A stretch of DNA of 64,000 nt from AP-15 sp963762575. GTDB lineage: Bacteria; Pseudomonadota; Alphaproteobacteria; ATCC43930; CGMCC-115725. The position numbers and the translations under genes were made by a program. Where the stretch lies: assembly GCA_963762575.1 (NCBI GenBank), contig CAVXLL010000001.1, forward strand, positions 868,001-932,000. The letters are read 5' to 3'. This document shows positions 8,612-17,804 of the stretch, one piece after another. The stretch's first letter is position 1. Each line of letters opens with the position of its first letter. A model generated the notes under the pieces. That model saw only the letters and a program-made list of their open reading frames with translations. It was not told the origin of the DNA and did no database searches.

Positions 8612-9780
8612 TTTACGTTGTGGGCGGCGAGGAAATCCTCGCGCACGGTTATGCCGAGACCGGGCCGGTCGGGAATTTCGATCTCGCCATCCTGGACCGG
8701 GAACGGCTCCTCGACGAGATCGTGCAGCAGCGGGTTGGCGCCGAGCGAATATTCGACGATGAACCCGGCGGGCGACGCGGCGGCGACATGCAGCCCGGCG
8801 GCGAAGGCCGGAGCGCCGGCCCAAAGATGCGGCGCCAGTTTCAGATTATGGGCGCTGGCCAAGGCGGAAATCCGCATCGCCTCGGTAATGCCGCCGCAGA
8901 TCGCCAGATCGGGCTGGAAAATGTCGACCGCCCCCAGCATCGCCAGATCACGGAAATCGTGCCGGGTGAATTCGCTCTCGCCGGCGGCGATCGGGATGTC
9001 CGTCGCGGCGCGCACCTGGGCGCACCCTGCTTTGTCGTCTGCGGTCACCGGCTCCTCGAACCAGGCGAGGTTGCAATCCTCGACGAGGCGGCAGAAGCGC
9101 CTGGCCTCGGCTACAGAAAAGGTGCCGTGCGCATCGCACATCAGCCCACAGTCGGGGCCGAGCGCCGCCCGGGCCGCGGCGACGCGGCGCGCCGAGTGGC
9201 GCGCATCGCCGTCGATGATGCCGACCCGCATCTTGACGGCGCGAAACCCACTGGCCTCGACGTATCCCAACAGCTGCTCGCCGATCTTGTCCGGTCCCGC
9301 CCAGCCTCCGGAGGCATAAGCCGGCATCGTCGGAGACCGGCGGCCGCCGAGCAGCCGCCACACCGGCACCCCGAGCGATTTGCCGAGAATGTCCCAGAGC
9401 GCGCAATCGACGCCGCTCAAGGCGCAGATTGTGATGCCGCGCCGCCCAAGAATTGGAAAAACCCGCCCTTCCCTCAGCGCGTAATGGGCGCGGCTGCCAT
9501 TGTAGAGCGCCTCCCAGAGCCGCGTGATGTCGCGCGGATCCTCGCCGACCAGCAGCGGCGCGAACTCCTCGTTGATCATCGCGGTCAGCGCCTGGTTGGC
9601 CGCCATGCTTCCGACCTGGGCTTTGGACTCGCCCCACCCAGTCAAGCCGCATTCGGTGTCGATGCGCACCAAGGTCGCATCGAACGAGGTGGTCCGCCCG
9701 AAATCGCTGGTGTGCTGCTTCTCAGCGGGGATTGGGATGTGCACCCAATACGCGTTAACCGATCGGATCTTCATGTGCAA
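8608..9780 (-). CDS. Enolase-superfamily (mandelate racemase/muconate lactonizing type) enzyme
   Basis: 390 residues (start ATG 9780, or 9774). The N-terminal capping domain is followed by a TIM barrel with catalytic K in FRAVKMRVG, metal ligands D in CDAHGTF, E in WFEEPV and E in AAGESEFTR, and a late His in LAPHLWAG. Members abstract the proton alpha to a carboxylate and racemise, cycloisomerise or dehydrate acid sugars and related acids. It is the first gene of a three-gene minus-strand operon with the dehydrogenase and the amidase, so the three probably act on one compound or its derivatives. Confidence 0.92.
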   Translation of the reverse strand: MHMKIRSVNAYWVHIPIPAEKQHTSDFGRTTSFDATLVRIDTECGLTGWGESKAQVGSMAANQALTAMINEEFAPLLVGEDPRDITRLWEALYNGSRAHYALREGRVFPILGRRGITICALSGVDCALWDILGKSLGVPVWRLLGGRRSPTMPAYASGGWAGPDKIGEQLLGYVEASGFRAVKMRVGIIDGDARHSARRVAAARAALGPDCGLMCDAHGTFSVAEARRFCRLVEDCNLAWFEEPVTADDKAGCAQVRAATDIPIAAGESEFTRHDFRDLAMLGAVDIFQPDLAICGGITEAMRISALASAHNLKLAPHLWAGAPAFAAGLHVAAASPAGFIVEYSLGANPLLHDLVEEPFPVQDGEIEIPDRPGLGITVREDFLAAHNVK

Positions 9781-9891
9781 TTCGATTGCCGTGGTTCGGA
9801 TTGGTTCCCGATACCTTAGCTGGCCCTTTGCTAATGGGCCAGAACCAGATCGCTCCTTCGGTTCTCGTGGCCGAGCGCAGGCATGAGCCTC

Positions 9892-10731
9892 CTAGTGTTG
9901 GACATAGGGGGTTTGCACGTCGCCGCCTAATTGCCAGCTGATCTGACCGAGTTTGGCCGTGTTGGCGCCATAGACGAGACCGGTTGGGCAGTTGAGGTAG
10001 GGAGAGGTCCAAGTGTTGTTCGTGGCTCGCGGCGACATATCCGAAATGCACACCGCAGAGGCCTCGAGGTCGAGACCTTCGAAGGTGTTGGCGAAGATGT
10101 AGCCCGGGCCGAGCATGATCGCCGTTCCCATCGTTGCGGAGGCGGCGCCGCGAAGGGTGCTGAACTGAAGCTGCTCGAGATCGATCCCGGATCCGCTGCC
10201 GGCGGAAACGCAGACCGCGTTTATATCCCAGTTGAGCACGTAGTTGAACTGACAGCCCGTCGCCTGTTGGCCGGCGTTGCGATTGTTGACGATCAGATGG
10301 TCGAGCTTCCCGGAATTGTGAGCGTCGGAGAAATCGGCTTTGCCTACCACTACGGCCGGGCCGTCGGTATCGGCGTTGACGAAGAGCGTGCCCTCCTGGT
10401 GAAAGTAGAAGCAATCCGCCGCGCATTCGATGATAACGGCCGGCCCGCTCACTGCCGTCCCATCGATCGTCGCGCCGCGGGAGATCAATTCGAAGCCCGT
10501 CCCGGCATGGCTCGAATAATCGATGACGAGCGGCGCCGTGATCCGATAGGTGCCGCGTGACAAGACCACCGGGAGATCGGCGGCGAGTGCCGCATCCACG
10601 GCGGCCTGCAGCGTCGGGTAGCACTTTACGTTCGCCTCGTCGGCGTCCGCTCCGCAATCCGCCGCCTGCGCTGATGTCGACGCCAATGCCACGACCGCGA
10701 ACAGCGTGGCGCTTACAGAATGATAAACCAT
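9892..10731 (-). CDS. Secreted beta-helix-like protein of unknown function
   Basis: The ATG at 10731 has GGGAG 6 nt upstream and opens a clean signal peptide (MVYHSVSATLFAVVALAS, cleavage after AQA). The mature part starts CGADADEANVKCYPTLQAAVDAA, a typical entry into right-handed beta-helix (pectate-lyase-like) folds, and continues with short repeated beta segments rich in G, N, D and T. There are about eight cysteines, several of which could pair in the periplasm. I see no catalytic motif that names an enzyme. It stands alone between the enolase operon and the divergent ligD gene. A polysaccharide-binding or lyase role is possible but unproven. Confidence 0.7.
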   Translation of the reverse strand: MVYHSVSATLFAVVALASTSAQAADCGADADEANVKCYPTLQAAVDAALAADLPVVLSRGTYRITAPLVIDYSSHAGTGFELISRGATIDGTAVSGPAVIIECAADCFYFHQEGTLFVNADTDGPAVVVGKADFSDAHNSGKLDHLIVNNRNAGQQATGCQFNYVLNWDINAVCVSAGSGSGIDLEQLQFSTLRGAASATMGTAIMLGPGYIFANTFEGLDLEASAVCISDMSPRATNNTWTSPYLNCPTGLVYGANTAKLGQISWQLGGDVQTPYVQH

Positions 10732-10898
10732 GTGCATCTCCCACATCGGCACTGGTAGGCACCTCCCGTGCTTGTTCTGTTCTAACATCTACCGGTTAAC
10801 TCGGCGTGAATTCCCCGCGATCTTCTTCCACACAGCTTTGATGCCCTCGGTGGCCGAACAATATGTGTCAGATCGGCCCCGCAATACGGCTGGGTAAC

Positions 10899-13518
10899 AT
10901 GGCGCTCGATGAATACAGACGCAAACGGGACTTCCGTAAAACGCCGGAGCCGGCGGGTGCCGCGGCCCGGCGCAAGAAAACCGGCGGCGGGCTCTCCTTT
11001 GTCATCCAGAAGCACGCGGCGCGGCGATTGCATTATGATTTTCGCCTCGAACTCGACAGCGTCCTGAAGAGCTGGGCGGTGCCAAAGGGGCCGAGCCTCG
11101 ATCCGGGGGAGAAGCGGCTGGCGGTCCATGTCGAGGACCATCCACTCGATTACGGCGCGTTCGAGGGCGTCATTCCCGAGGGCGAATACGGCGGCGGAAC
11201 CGTGCTGTTGTGGGATCGCGGCATTTGGGTCCCGCTCAATTCCGACCCGGAGGCGGCGTACCGCAAGGGATCGCTCAAATTCACCCTCAAGGGCGAGAAA
11301 CTGCACGGCAACTGGGCCTTGGTTCGGATGGGCGGCAAGGCCGCCAACGAGCGCCACGAGAACTGGCTACTGATCAAGGAGCGGGACGAGGAGGCGGTGC
11401 CGCAGAGCGGCGACGCCGTCGTCGCCGACAATCCGCTCAGCGTCGCGAGCGGCCGGTCATTGGACGCGATAGCCGAAGATCGCGACTGGGTGTGGCATTC
11501 GAACCGGGACGATAACGAAAAGACGCCGGTGCAGACGATCGCGCTGCAAGACATTCCCGGCGCTCGCAAACGCCGGATGCCCGACAAGCTGAAGCCGCAG
11601 CTGGCGACTGTTGCAAGCCAGGCGCCGGATGGACCCGAATGGCTGCATGAGATCAAGTACGACGGATACCGCCTGCTCGCCCGCATCGAGGACGCCGAGG
11701 TCCGACTGATTACTCGTGGCGGTCTCGATTGGACCGCCAAATTTCCATCCCTCGCGCATCGCCTCGGCGAGCTGGCGCTCGAACTCCGCGCTGATTGACG
11801 GAGAGCTCGTTCATCTGGAGCCGGAAGGCACGACGAGCTTTTCCGGACTGCAGGACGCAATCTCCAGCGGGAAGACCGACGCACTGAACTTCTTCGCGTT
11901 CGATCTGTTGTATCGCGACGGTTGGGACCTCACCGGCGCGGCACTCGAGGACCGCAAGTCCGCGCTAGCCGAGATCATTCCGCCGCAGGTGCAAGGAATG
12001 TTGCGCTACAGCGATCACCAGATCGATCGCGGCCCGGCCTTCTTGGGCCAAGCTTGCAGCTTCAAGCTCGAAGGAATTGTCTCGAAACGGCGGACCGAGC
12101 CTTACCGGCCCGGGCGAAGCCGCAGCTGGCTCAAATCCAAATGCCGCAATCGCGAGGAGTTCGTGATCATCGGCTATACCGATCCCGAAGGCAGCCGCGA
12201 GGGTTTTGGGGCACTGCTCGTGGGCTACTATGACCCGCAGGGAAAGTTGCGCTATGCGGGCCGCGTCGGCACCGGTTTCAATACCGGCCAGTTGATCCAG
12301 CTGCACCAGCGACTCGAGTCTCTGGCGCGCCCGGAGGCGACCGTCACCTTGCCCAAAGGGGTCTCGCGCAAAGGCGTGCATTGGATCGAGCCGCGCCTGG
12401 TCGCCGAGGTCGAATTCGCGACCTGGACTGCGGATGACATTGTGCGGCAGGCCTCGTTCCAGGGCCTGCGCGAGGACAAGACCGCCACTGAAGTCGTTTA
12501 CGATCGCCAATCACGAACCGCCGTGGCGGTGTCAGCGCCCGAGCCGCAGCGAAAGGAGCCGGCCGCGCGCCCGAGGAAGCGGACGCCAAGGGAGGCGGAA
12601 GCCGTCGAACCGAAACGTGCCCGTGACGGCAGCCTGATGTTCGAGGGCGTCCGGCTGACCCATCCCGACCGCATTCTCTATCCGGGGACGGCGCTCACCA
12701 AGCTGGATGTGGCGCGCTATTATGCTGGGATCCAGAACTGGATTCTGCCCGAGCTTTCCCGCCGGTTATTGACCTTGGTACGCTCGCCGGCGGCCGGCAT
12801 GAAGACCTTTTATCAAAAGCATATCGGTGATGAAGCGCCCGAGGGGATCAAGCGGTTCAATATCGACGGTCAAGAGGAGCCGGAGATTTATCCTTATATC
12901 GAGGATCTACCTGGCCTCATCGGGCTGGTGCAAATGGGCGTGCTGGAAATCCACCCGTGGGGCTCGCGCGTGAATAAACTCGAAACGCCGGATCGCGTAA
13001 CCATGGATCTCGATCCCGATGAAGGGCTGCCGTGGCAGCGGGTGACCGAAGCCGCCATCGATGTGCGGGACGCGCTCGCCGGGATCGGCCTCAAGAGCTT
13101 TGCCAAGACGACCGGCGGCAAGGGACTGCATGTGGTGATCCCACTGACACCCAAGCTCGACTGGGACCAGGTGAAGGCCTTCGCCAAATGGCTTGCCGAC
13201 AGCTTCGTCGCGCAGCGTCCGCAAGACTTCACGGCGAATATGGCCAAGCGGGCGCGTCACGACCGGATCTACATCGATTACCTGCGCAACGGCCGGGGCG
13301 CGACCGCAGTCGCCGCCTATACTCCACGCGCGCGGCCGGGCGCCCCGGTCTCGACCCCCATCTCCTGGGCGGAGGTCGAGCAGGGCGTGAGGCCCAACGA
13401 GTTCACAGTCGAGACTGTGCCGCAACGACTATCATCGCTCGCCGGCGACCCCTGGGCAGAGATCGGCAAAATTCGCCAAACCATCAGCGCTGCGGTTCGT
13501 CGGCAGGTCGGGATATGA
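10899..13518 (+). CDS. ligD: Multifunctional DNA ligase D, frameshifted
   Basis: The enzyme seals double-strand breaks with Ku in bacterial non-homologous end joining. Domain order is phosphoesterase (FVIQKHAARRLHYDFRLE, about residues 35-170), ATP-dependent ligase (catalytic Lys about 253 in EIKYDGYR) and polymerase/primase (from LTHPDRILYP, with catalytic acidic DLDPDEG). The frame breaks at about 11778-11790 within the ligase domain, just before ALIDGEL; the span is 3n+1, so one extra base would explain it. Total about 873 residues, normal for LigD. ATG at 10899 was preferred to the upstream ATG at 10863. ku follows 62 bp downstream, the expected partner. Confidence 0.94.
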
Positions 13519-13580
13519 TGTTAATGATTGCGACGGCCGGCGCGATGTGGCTTCGTTAAGGTTCGTTGGAGGAGTGCGTC

Positions 13581-14519
13581 ATGCCACGAGCCAGCTGGAA
13601 CGGGTTTCTCCGCCTATCCCTCGTCAGTTGCCCGGTTGCTCTGGTGCCCGCCACGACCGAGGCGAAACGCGTCCGGTTCAATCAGCTCAACAGCGAGACC
13701 GGCAACCGCGTGCAGCAGCAGCTCATCGATTCCCAGACCGGCGAGGTCGTCGACCGCGACCAGATCGTCAAAGGATACGAGTACGAGCGCGGCCGCTATG
13801 TGACGATCGACGACGATGAACTGAAGGCATTACAGATCGAGTCCTCGAAGATCATCGACCTCGAACGCTTTGTCGACCGCGACGAAGTCGATCCGGTCTA
13901 CCTCGATACGCCGTATTACGTGTATCCGGATGGCGAGCTCGCCGCCGAGACCTTCCGGGTGATCGGCGAGGCGATGGAGCACAAGAACAAGGTGGGGCTG
14001 GGCCGGGTGACGATGTCGGGTCGCGAGAGGCTGGTGCTTGTCGAGCCGCGCGACGGCGGTCTGGTCATGTCGACGGTCCGCAGCGCCGACGAAGTCCGCC
14101 CCGCCGAGTTCGGCCCCCCGGCCAAGGGCGAGATCGACCCCGACATGGTGGGGATCGCCGAGACGATCATCGACCGCCGGTCCGGCGAGTTCGATCCGAC
14201 GAGCTTCCGCGACCGCTACCAGGATGCCTTGCGCGAGCTCGTGGCGCAAAAGACCAAGGGGCAGGGCGTCGCGCCGCACGAGGTCGCCGAGCCGCCCAAG
14301 GTCATCAACCTGATGGACGCGCTGAAGCGCAGCCTGGCGCAGGAAGAGAAGGAACCGGCGCCGGCAAAGGAAGCCGCGGCCAGACCGACCCGCGCTCCGG
14401 CCGCGTCCGACCGGCGGCAAAGAGCCCTCCTGCTTCCGGTCTCTGGCGGACGCAAAAAGAAAGAAGAGCCTGCGGCGGAGCCCGCCGCGCCTGCTGCATC
14501 GCGGCGCAGAAAGGCTTGA
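13581..14519 (+). CDS. ku: Non-homologous end-joining protein Ku
   Basis: 312 residues from the ATG at 13581, which has a strong GGAGGAG site 6 nt upstream. The Ku core begins WNGFLRLSLVSCPVAL and continues through FNQLNSETGNRV and KGYEYERGRYV; bacterial Ku forms a homodimeric ring on DNA ends and recruits LigD. After about residue 240 the tail is low-complexity and basic (many A, P, E, then RRRKA), like the lysine-rich C-terminal extensions of other bacterial Ku proteins that aid DNA binding. It forms a two-gene unit with ligD. Confidence 0.95.
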   Translation: MPRASWNGFLRLSLVSCPVALVPATTEAKRVRFNQLNSETGNRVQQQLIDSQTGEVVDRDQIVKGYEYERGRYVTIDDDELKALQIESSKIIDLERFVDRDEVDPVYLDTPYYVYPDGELAAETFRVIGEAMEHKNKVGLGRVTMSGRERLVLVEPRDGGLVMSTVRSADEVRPAEFGPPAKGEIDPDMVGIAETIIDRRSGEFDPTSFRDRYQDALRELVAQKTKGQGVAPHEVAEPPKVINLMDALKRSLAQEEKEPAPAKEAAARPTRAPAASDRRQRALLLPVSGGRKKKEEPAAEPAAPAASRRRKA

Positions 14520-14568
14520 GCTTCCGGTTCAGGGAAGACGGGAAGGCGCCCGAGAAGGCTTTGGCCGC

Positions 14569-15261
14569 CTATCGAGGTCGCCCCGGCAACATCGGCGGCA
14601 CTGCCTTCGGCCCGGCGAAATATTCGCAGTGCACCGTCCCCGGCGGCCAATGTCGCGAGGCGGCTTCCGCCGCCCGCATCATGCCGGCTGGACCGCAGTA
14701 ATAGAGGTGGGTGCCGGAGCGGTATTCGCGTAGCGTCGCGGCCAGATCGAGCCCCTTCGCTGGGTCGCCGCCGTCGTGGTAAAAATTCACGCGCCCCTGC
14801 GCGGCGAGGATCGCGAGGTCGTCGAGGAACGCCGTCTCCTCGGGCGAACGGGTGCAGTAATGCAGCCGGAAATCGGCGCGACGCCGCCGCAATTCCGCGA
14901 TCATCGACATGATCGGCGTGACGCCGATGCCACCGGCGATCAGCAGATGGTGCTCCGCCTCGGCGGCCAGCGGGAAGTTGTTGTGCGGCTGCGAAGCCTC
15001 GACGATTTCGCCGACACGCACCTGCTCATGCCATTCACGAGAGCCCTGCCCTTCGGGCTCCCGCAGCACGGCGATGCAGTAGCGCGCGCGTTCAGCCGGA
15101 TCGTTGTGCAGCGAGAAGTCACGCACCGGCCCGTGGCGGACCCGCACCGATAGATGCCCCCCGGCCGTGAACCCGGGCAGATCGGACTCGTCCGGGTCCA
15201 CCAACTCATAGCCGTTGATCCTCTGGGCCAGATAGGTAATCGACCGGACGCGGAGCAGCAT
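14569..15261 (-). CDS. PDR/VanB-type flavin reductase lacking the 2Fe-2S domain
   Basis: 230 residues from ATG 15261. FMN/FAD-binding motif RDFSLHNDPAER and NAD-binding motif LLIAGGIGVTPIMSM are clear, with YYCGPAGMM near the end. Such reductases pass electrons from NADH through flavin to a C-terminal plant-type ferredoxin domain and then to an oxygenase. Here the protein stops right after the CEYF motif, where its paralogue at 31436-32374 continues with about 80 residues of ferredoxin. No ferredoxin remnant was found in any frame downstream. It may use a separate ferredoxin or have lost function. Last gene of a four-gene minus-strand operon; converges on ku. Confidence 0.85.
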   Translation of the reverse strand: MLLRVRSITYLAQRINGYELVDPDESDLPGFTAGGHLSVRVRHGPVRDFSLHNDPAERARYCIAVLREPEGQGSREWHEQVRVGEIVEASQPHNNFPLAAEAEHHLLIAGGIGVTPIMSMIAELRRRRADFRLHYCTRSPEETAFLDDLAILAAQGRVNFYHDGGDPAKGLDLAATLREYRSGTHLYYCGPAGMMRAAEAASRHWPPGTVHCEYFAGPKAVPPMLPGRPR

Positions 15262-15272
15262 GCCCCGACAGC

Positions 15273-16004
15273 TCAGCGCGCAACCTCGCCCCACGCCACG
15301 TAACGCACGCGTGTCTGCCGCTCCCTCCCCTCCTCCACCATCCGCTGTGCCTGGGCCTCGACCAGATCGAGCACCGGGTCGCTGCCGACATCGACGAGCC
15401 CGTGCGCCCGCAACAGGGCTTCGATCTCCTCGCGCGGGCGGCCGCCGAGAAACGGCAGCCGATCGCCGATTTCTGCATACTCGGTGCTCGAGCGGGCATT
15501 CTCTCTTTGGTGGGTCAAAAATCCCGGGTCGAACTGCCCATCGATGACGGCGAGCCGCCCGCCCGGCCGCAGCACGCAAATCCACTCGTCGATCGCCGCT
15601 TCAGGATGCGGCAAGGTCCACAGCACGTGCCGGCTGACGACGAGATCGAAGCTCCCGGCTGCAAACGAAAGCTGCTCGGCGTCGGCCTCTTCGAAACGGA
15701 CCGCAGCGCCCTGCTCGGCCGCCTTGCGCCGCGCCTCGGCCAGCATTGCGGGCGCGAAGTCGATGCCGGTGACCCGGTGCCCGCGGGAGGCGAGTTCGAG
15801 GCTCAGAAAGCCCGTGCCGCAGCCCGCATCGAGCACGTCGAGCGCGCTCCGCCCCGCCGGCACGAGACCGAAAATACGGTCCCAGGCGGCGCGCTCCGCG
15901 GCGGTGCGGATGCTGTGCCCGAAATCTTCGTCGAAATGCGCCGCCCGCCGGCCCCAATGAGCGGCGACCTGCTGTTTCACCGGGTCGGTCTCACCTGCAC
16001 TCAT
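15273..16004 (-). CDS. Class I SAM-dependent methyltransferase
   Basis: 243 residues from ATG 16004, with GGAGGT 6 nt upstream. Motif I VLDAGCGTGFLSLELA, the acidic VTGIDFAP at strand 2, and VLRPGGRLAVID are the standard Rossmann-type methyltransferase signatures (UbiE/Methyltransf_11 group). The C-terminal half is variable and gives no clue to the acceptor. It sits 11 bp before the flavin reductase and 61 bp after the luciferase-like gene, in one operon. A second methyltransferase is found beside the reductase paralogue near 32 kb, an intriguing parallel. Confidence 0.88.
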   Translation of the reverse strand: MSAGETDPVKQQVAAHWGRRAAHFDEDFGHSIRTAAERAAWDRIFGLVPAGRSALDVLDAGCGTGFLSLELASRGHRVTGIDFAPAMLAEARRKAAEQGAAVRFEEADAEQLSFAAGSFDLVVSRHVLWTLPHPEAAIDEWICVLRPGGRLAVIDGQFDPGFLTHQRENARSSTEYAEIGDRLPFLGGRPREEIEALLRAHGLVDVGSDPVLDLVEAQAQRMVEEGRERQTRVRYVAWGEVAR

Positions 16005-16065
16005 TGCAACACCTCCGCAATTCTCCCTCTTCGCCCTCGGGGGCGGAGAGGGGCAAAGGACTGGC

Positions 16066-16986
16066 TCAACCAAGCCGCGCCACCACGGCCAATGCCTCCA
16101 GCTGCTCGACATGGCGGGCGACCGGATTGAGGAGAAGGTGATTGGCGCCGGCGGCGACCAGCTCCTCCAATCGTTCTCGCACCTGCTCCGGCGTGCCGTG
16201 GATGCCGGAGGCGTCGGTGCCTTCGGGGTTGCGGTAGACGACCGTGAACCAGCGGTGCAGCTCGGCACGGGCGACGTCCGGGCGCTCGTCGGCGGACAGA
16301 AAGACGCGCTTCGAGATCGGGAATTGGGCAGGATCGCGCCCTGCCCTCTCCAACGCCTCGCGCAAGATCGGGACGGATCGAACAAAGGCTGCGTTACTCG
16401 AGCCGCCCGAGCCCATCCAGCCGTCGGCAATCGCCGCCGTACGGCGCAGCGCATCCGGGTGCCCGACACCCATCCAGATCGGCGGGTGCGGTTTCTGCAC
16501 CGGCTTTGGCGCCATCGTGCCGTCCACCAGCTGAAAAATATGTCCCCGGTAGTCCACCCGCTGCTCGGTCCACAGCTCCTTAATCAGCTCCATTCCCTCG
16601 CGGAAGCGCCGCACCCGTCCCTCCGTCGGGGTCTGGAACTGATCGTAATGATGATCCCGGCCTAGGCCCAGACCGAGGATGACGCGACCGTTGCTGACAT
16701 AATCCAGGGTGGCCCATTGATGCGCGACATGGATCGGGTTGTGCACCGGCAATACGAGGACCGACGCGCCGAGCCGGATCGTCGTCGTGACCGCGGCGGC
16801 GTATGTCAGCACCACCACAGGGTCGAAGCAGAACACGTGGTCAAGGGTATTCTCGGTCACCCATAAATCGCGGAACCCGAGGGCTTCGGCGCGCTGCGCG
16901 ACCCGTCGCACCACCTCCATCTCGATCGGCTCGGGCGAGCGGTGCGGCAGCGCCACGCCCAACGCGACCTTGTCTCTCAACGCCAT
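16066..16986 (-). CDS. Luciferase-like (LLM class) F420/flavin-dependent oxidoreductase
   Basis: 306 residues, a full-length TIM-barrel member of the bacterial luciferase superfamily. Seen motifs: LGVALPHRSPEP at the N-terminus, LGASVLVLPVHNPIHVAHQWATLD, GRVILGLGLGRD, and KPHPPIWMGVGHPDALRRTA. Members are monooxygenases or F420/FMN-linked dehydrogenases; motifs do not decide which. Its operon mates (VOC enzyme upstream, methyltransferase and flavin reductase downstream) suggest oxidative breakdown of a small organic compound, with the reductase as a possible flavin supplier. Substrate unknown. Confidence 0.88.
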   Translation of the reverse strand: MALRDKVALGVALPHRSPEPIEMEVVRRVAQRAEALGFRDLWVTENTLDHVFCFDPVVVLTYAAAVTTTIRLGASVLVLPVHNPIHVAHQWATLDYVSNGRVILGLGLGRDHHYDQFQTPTEGRVRRFREGMELIKELWTEQRVDYRGHIFQLVDGTMAPKPVQKPHPPIWMGVGHPDALRRTAAIADGWMGSGGSSNAAFVRSVPILREALERAGRDPAQFPISKRVFLSADERPDVARAELHRWFTVVYRNPEGTDASGIHGTPEQVRERLEELVAAGANHLLLNPVARHVEQLEALAVVARLG

Positions 16987-17006
16987 GCAGCGCGCCTCTG
17001 CGCCAA

Positions 17007-17372
17007 CTACGCGGGCTTAACCTTTTCGATCAGTTCGATCTGCGCGCCGTCGGGCGCTTCGAGGAAGCAGACGCGGCGGCCGTTGTTGGGCGGCAATTCC
17101 TCAAGGACGCGCACCCCGTTCTCGCGCAGTTTGGCCATTGCTCCGGAATAGTCGTCGGTATCGAGGGCGATGTGCTCGATGCCGTAATGCTGCTCGTGAT
17201 TTTGCGCCGAGATCAGGGTCGTGATGTTGAGCGTCAGCCCGTGCAGGTTCACCCGATGGCCGCGGCCCGGGATCTCGGCCACATAGGTCGCACCGAGATT
17301 GTCGATATAGAACTGCATGGTCTGCTTGGGATCCTTGGTCTTTACATGCACGTGCTGGATCGCAAAGGACAT
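17007..17372 (-). CDS. VOC family (glyoxalase/bleomycin resistance) protein
   Basis: 121 residues from the ATG at 17372 (MSFAIQHVHVKTKDPKQT). Metal-site residues typical of the fold are present: His in IQHVHV, His in GIEHIALDT and Glu in APDGAQIELIEK. VOC enzymes include lyases, isomerases, epimerases and extradiol dioxygenases. This single-domain form is too short for a ring-cleavage dioxygenase, so an isomerase or lyase role is likelier, but this is inference. First gene of the operon running to 14569; 20 bp before the luciferase-like gene. Confidence 0.85.
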   Translation of the reverse strand: MSFAIQHVHVKTKDPKQTMQFYIDNLGATYVAEIPGRGHRVNLHGLTLNITTLISAQNHEQHYGIEHIALDTDDYSGAMAKLRENGVRVLEELPPNNGRRVCFLEAPDGAQIELIEKVKPA

Positions 17373-17804
17373 GATCGTTCCCTTCGTCATTCGCCGCCAT
17401 CGCGACGCTATACGATATCGCGGTTGGCTTTGGTCAGCGAGCTTCTTTGTTGACGTGTTTGCTGCGCTGGCTGTTAATGCGGAGAAAGAACAGCCAGGCC
17501 CAAGGTCTCACCCGCGGAAACCCTCAGCTATTGACGGTCTCCGGAGGCAAATAACAGCAAAAACATCGGCTGATATTCGCTGATAACCGTGGCGCCATCG
17601 CTGTTCCGCGTCAATTCCCACCCCGGCGGGGCCCCGACGACCAGCTGTCCGAGGCGAGTATAATTACGACACCATTATGGCTATTTTCGGGTCCAGAGTG
17701 ACCCCCTTTATCGCAAAATTTGCGCTTGCGAGGGCGTGGCCTAGGGTTAAAGTCGAATGCGGCCGGAGCGCAGGAGAGACTGGCTACACCGAGGGGGAAA
17801 CCGG
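17373..17804. other. Intergenic region, 432 bp, divergent promoters expected
   Basis: It separates the minus-strand VOC operon from the plus-strand cytochrome gene, so both promoters should lie here. I see no reliable ORF, hairpin terminator or known operator. The part around 17640-17720 is somewhat richer in A and T (GAGTATAATTACG near 17655 resembles a -10 region) and is the best place to look for the cytochrome promoter. Confidence 0.4.

Noticed and set aside
7427..9319. 630-codon open frame on the plus strand
   Set aside because: Antisense to the dehydrogenase and enolase-superfamily genes, with no domain or ribosome binding site.
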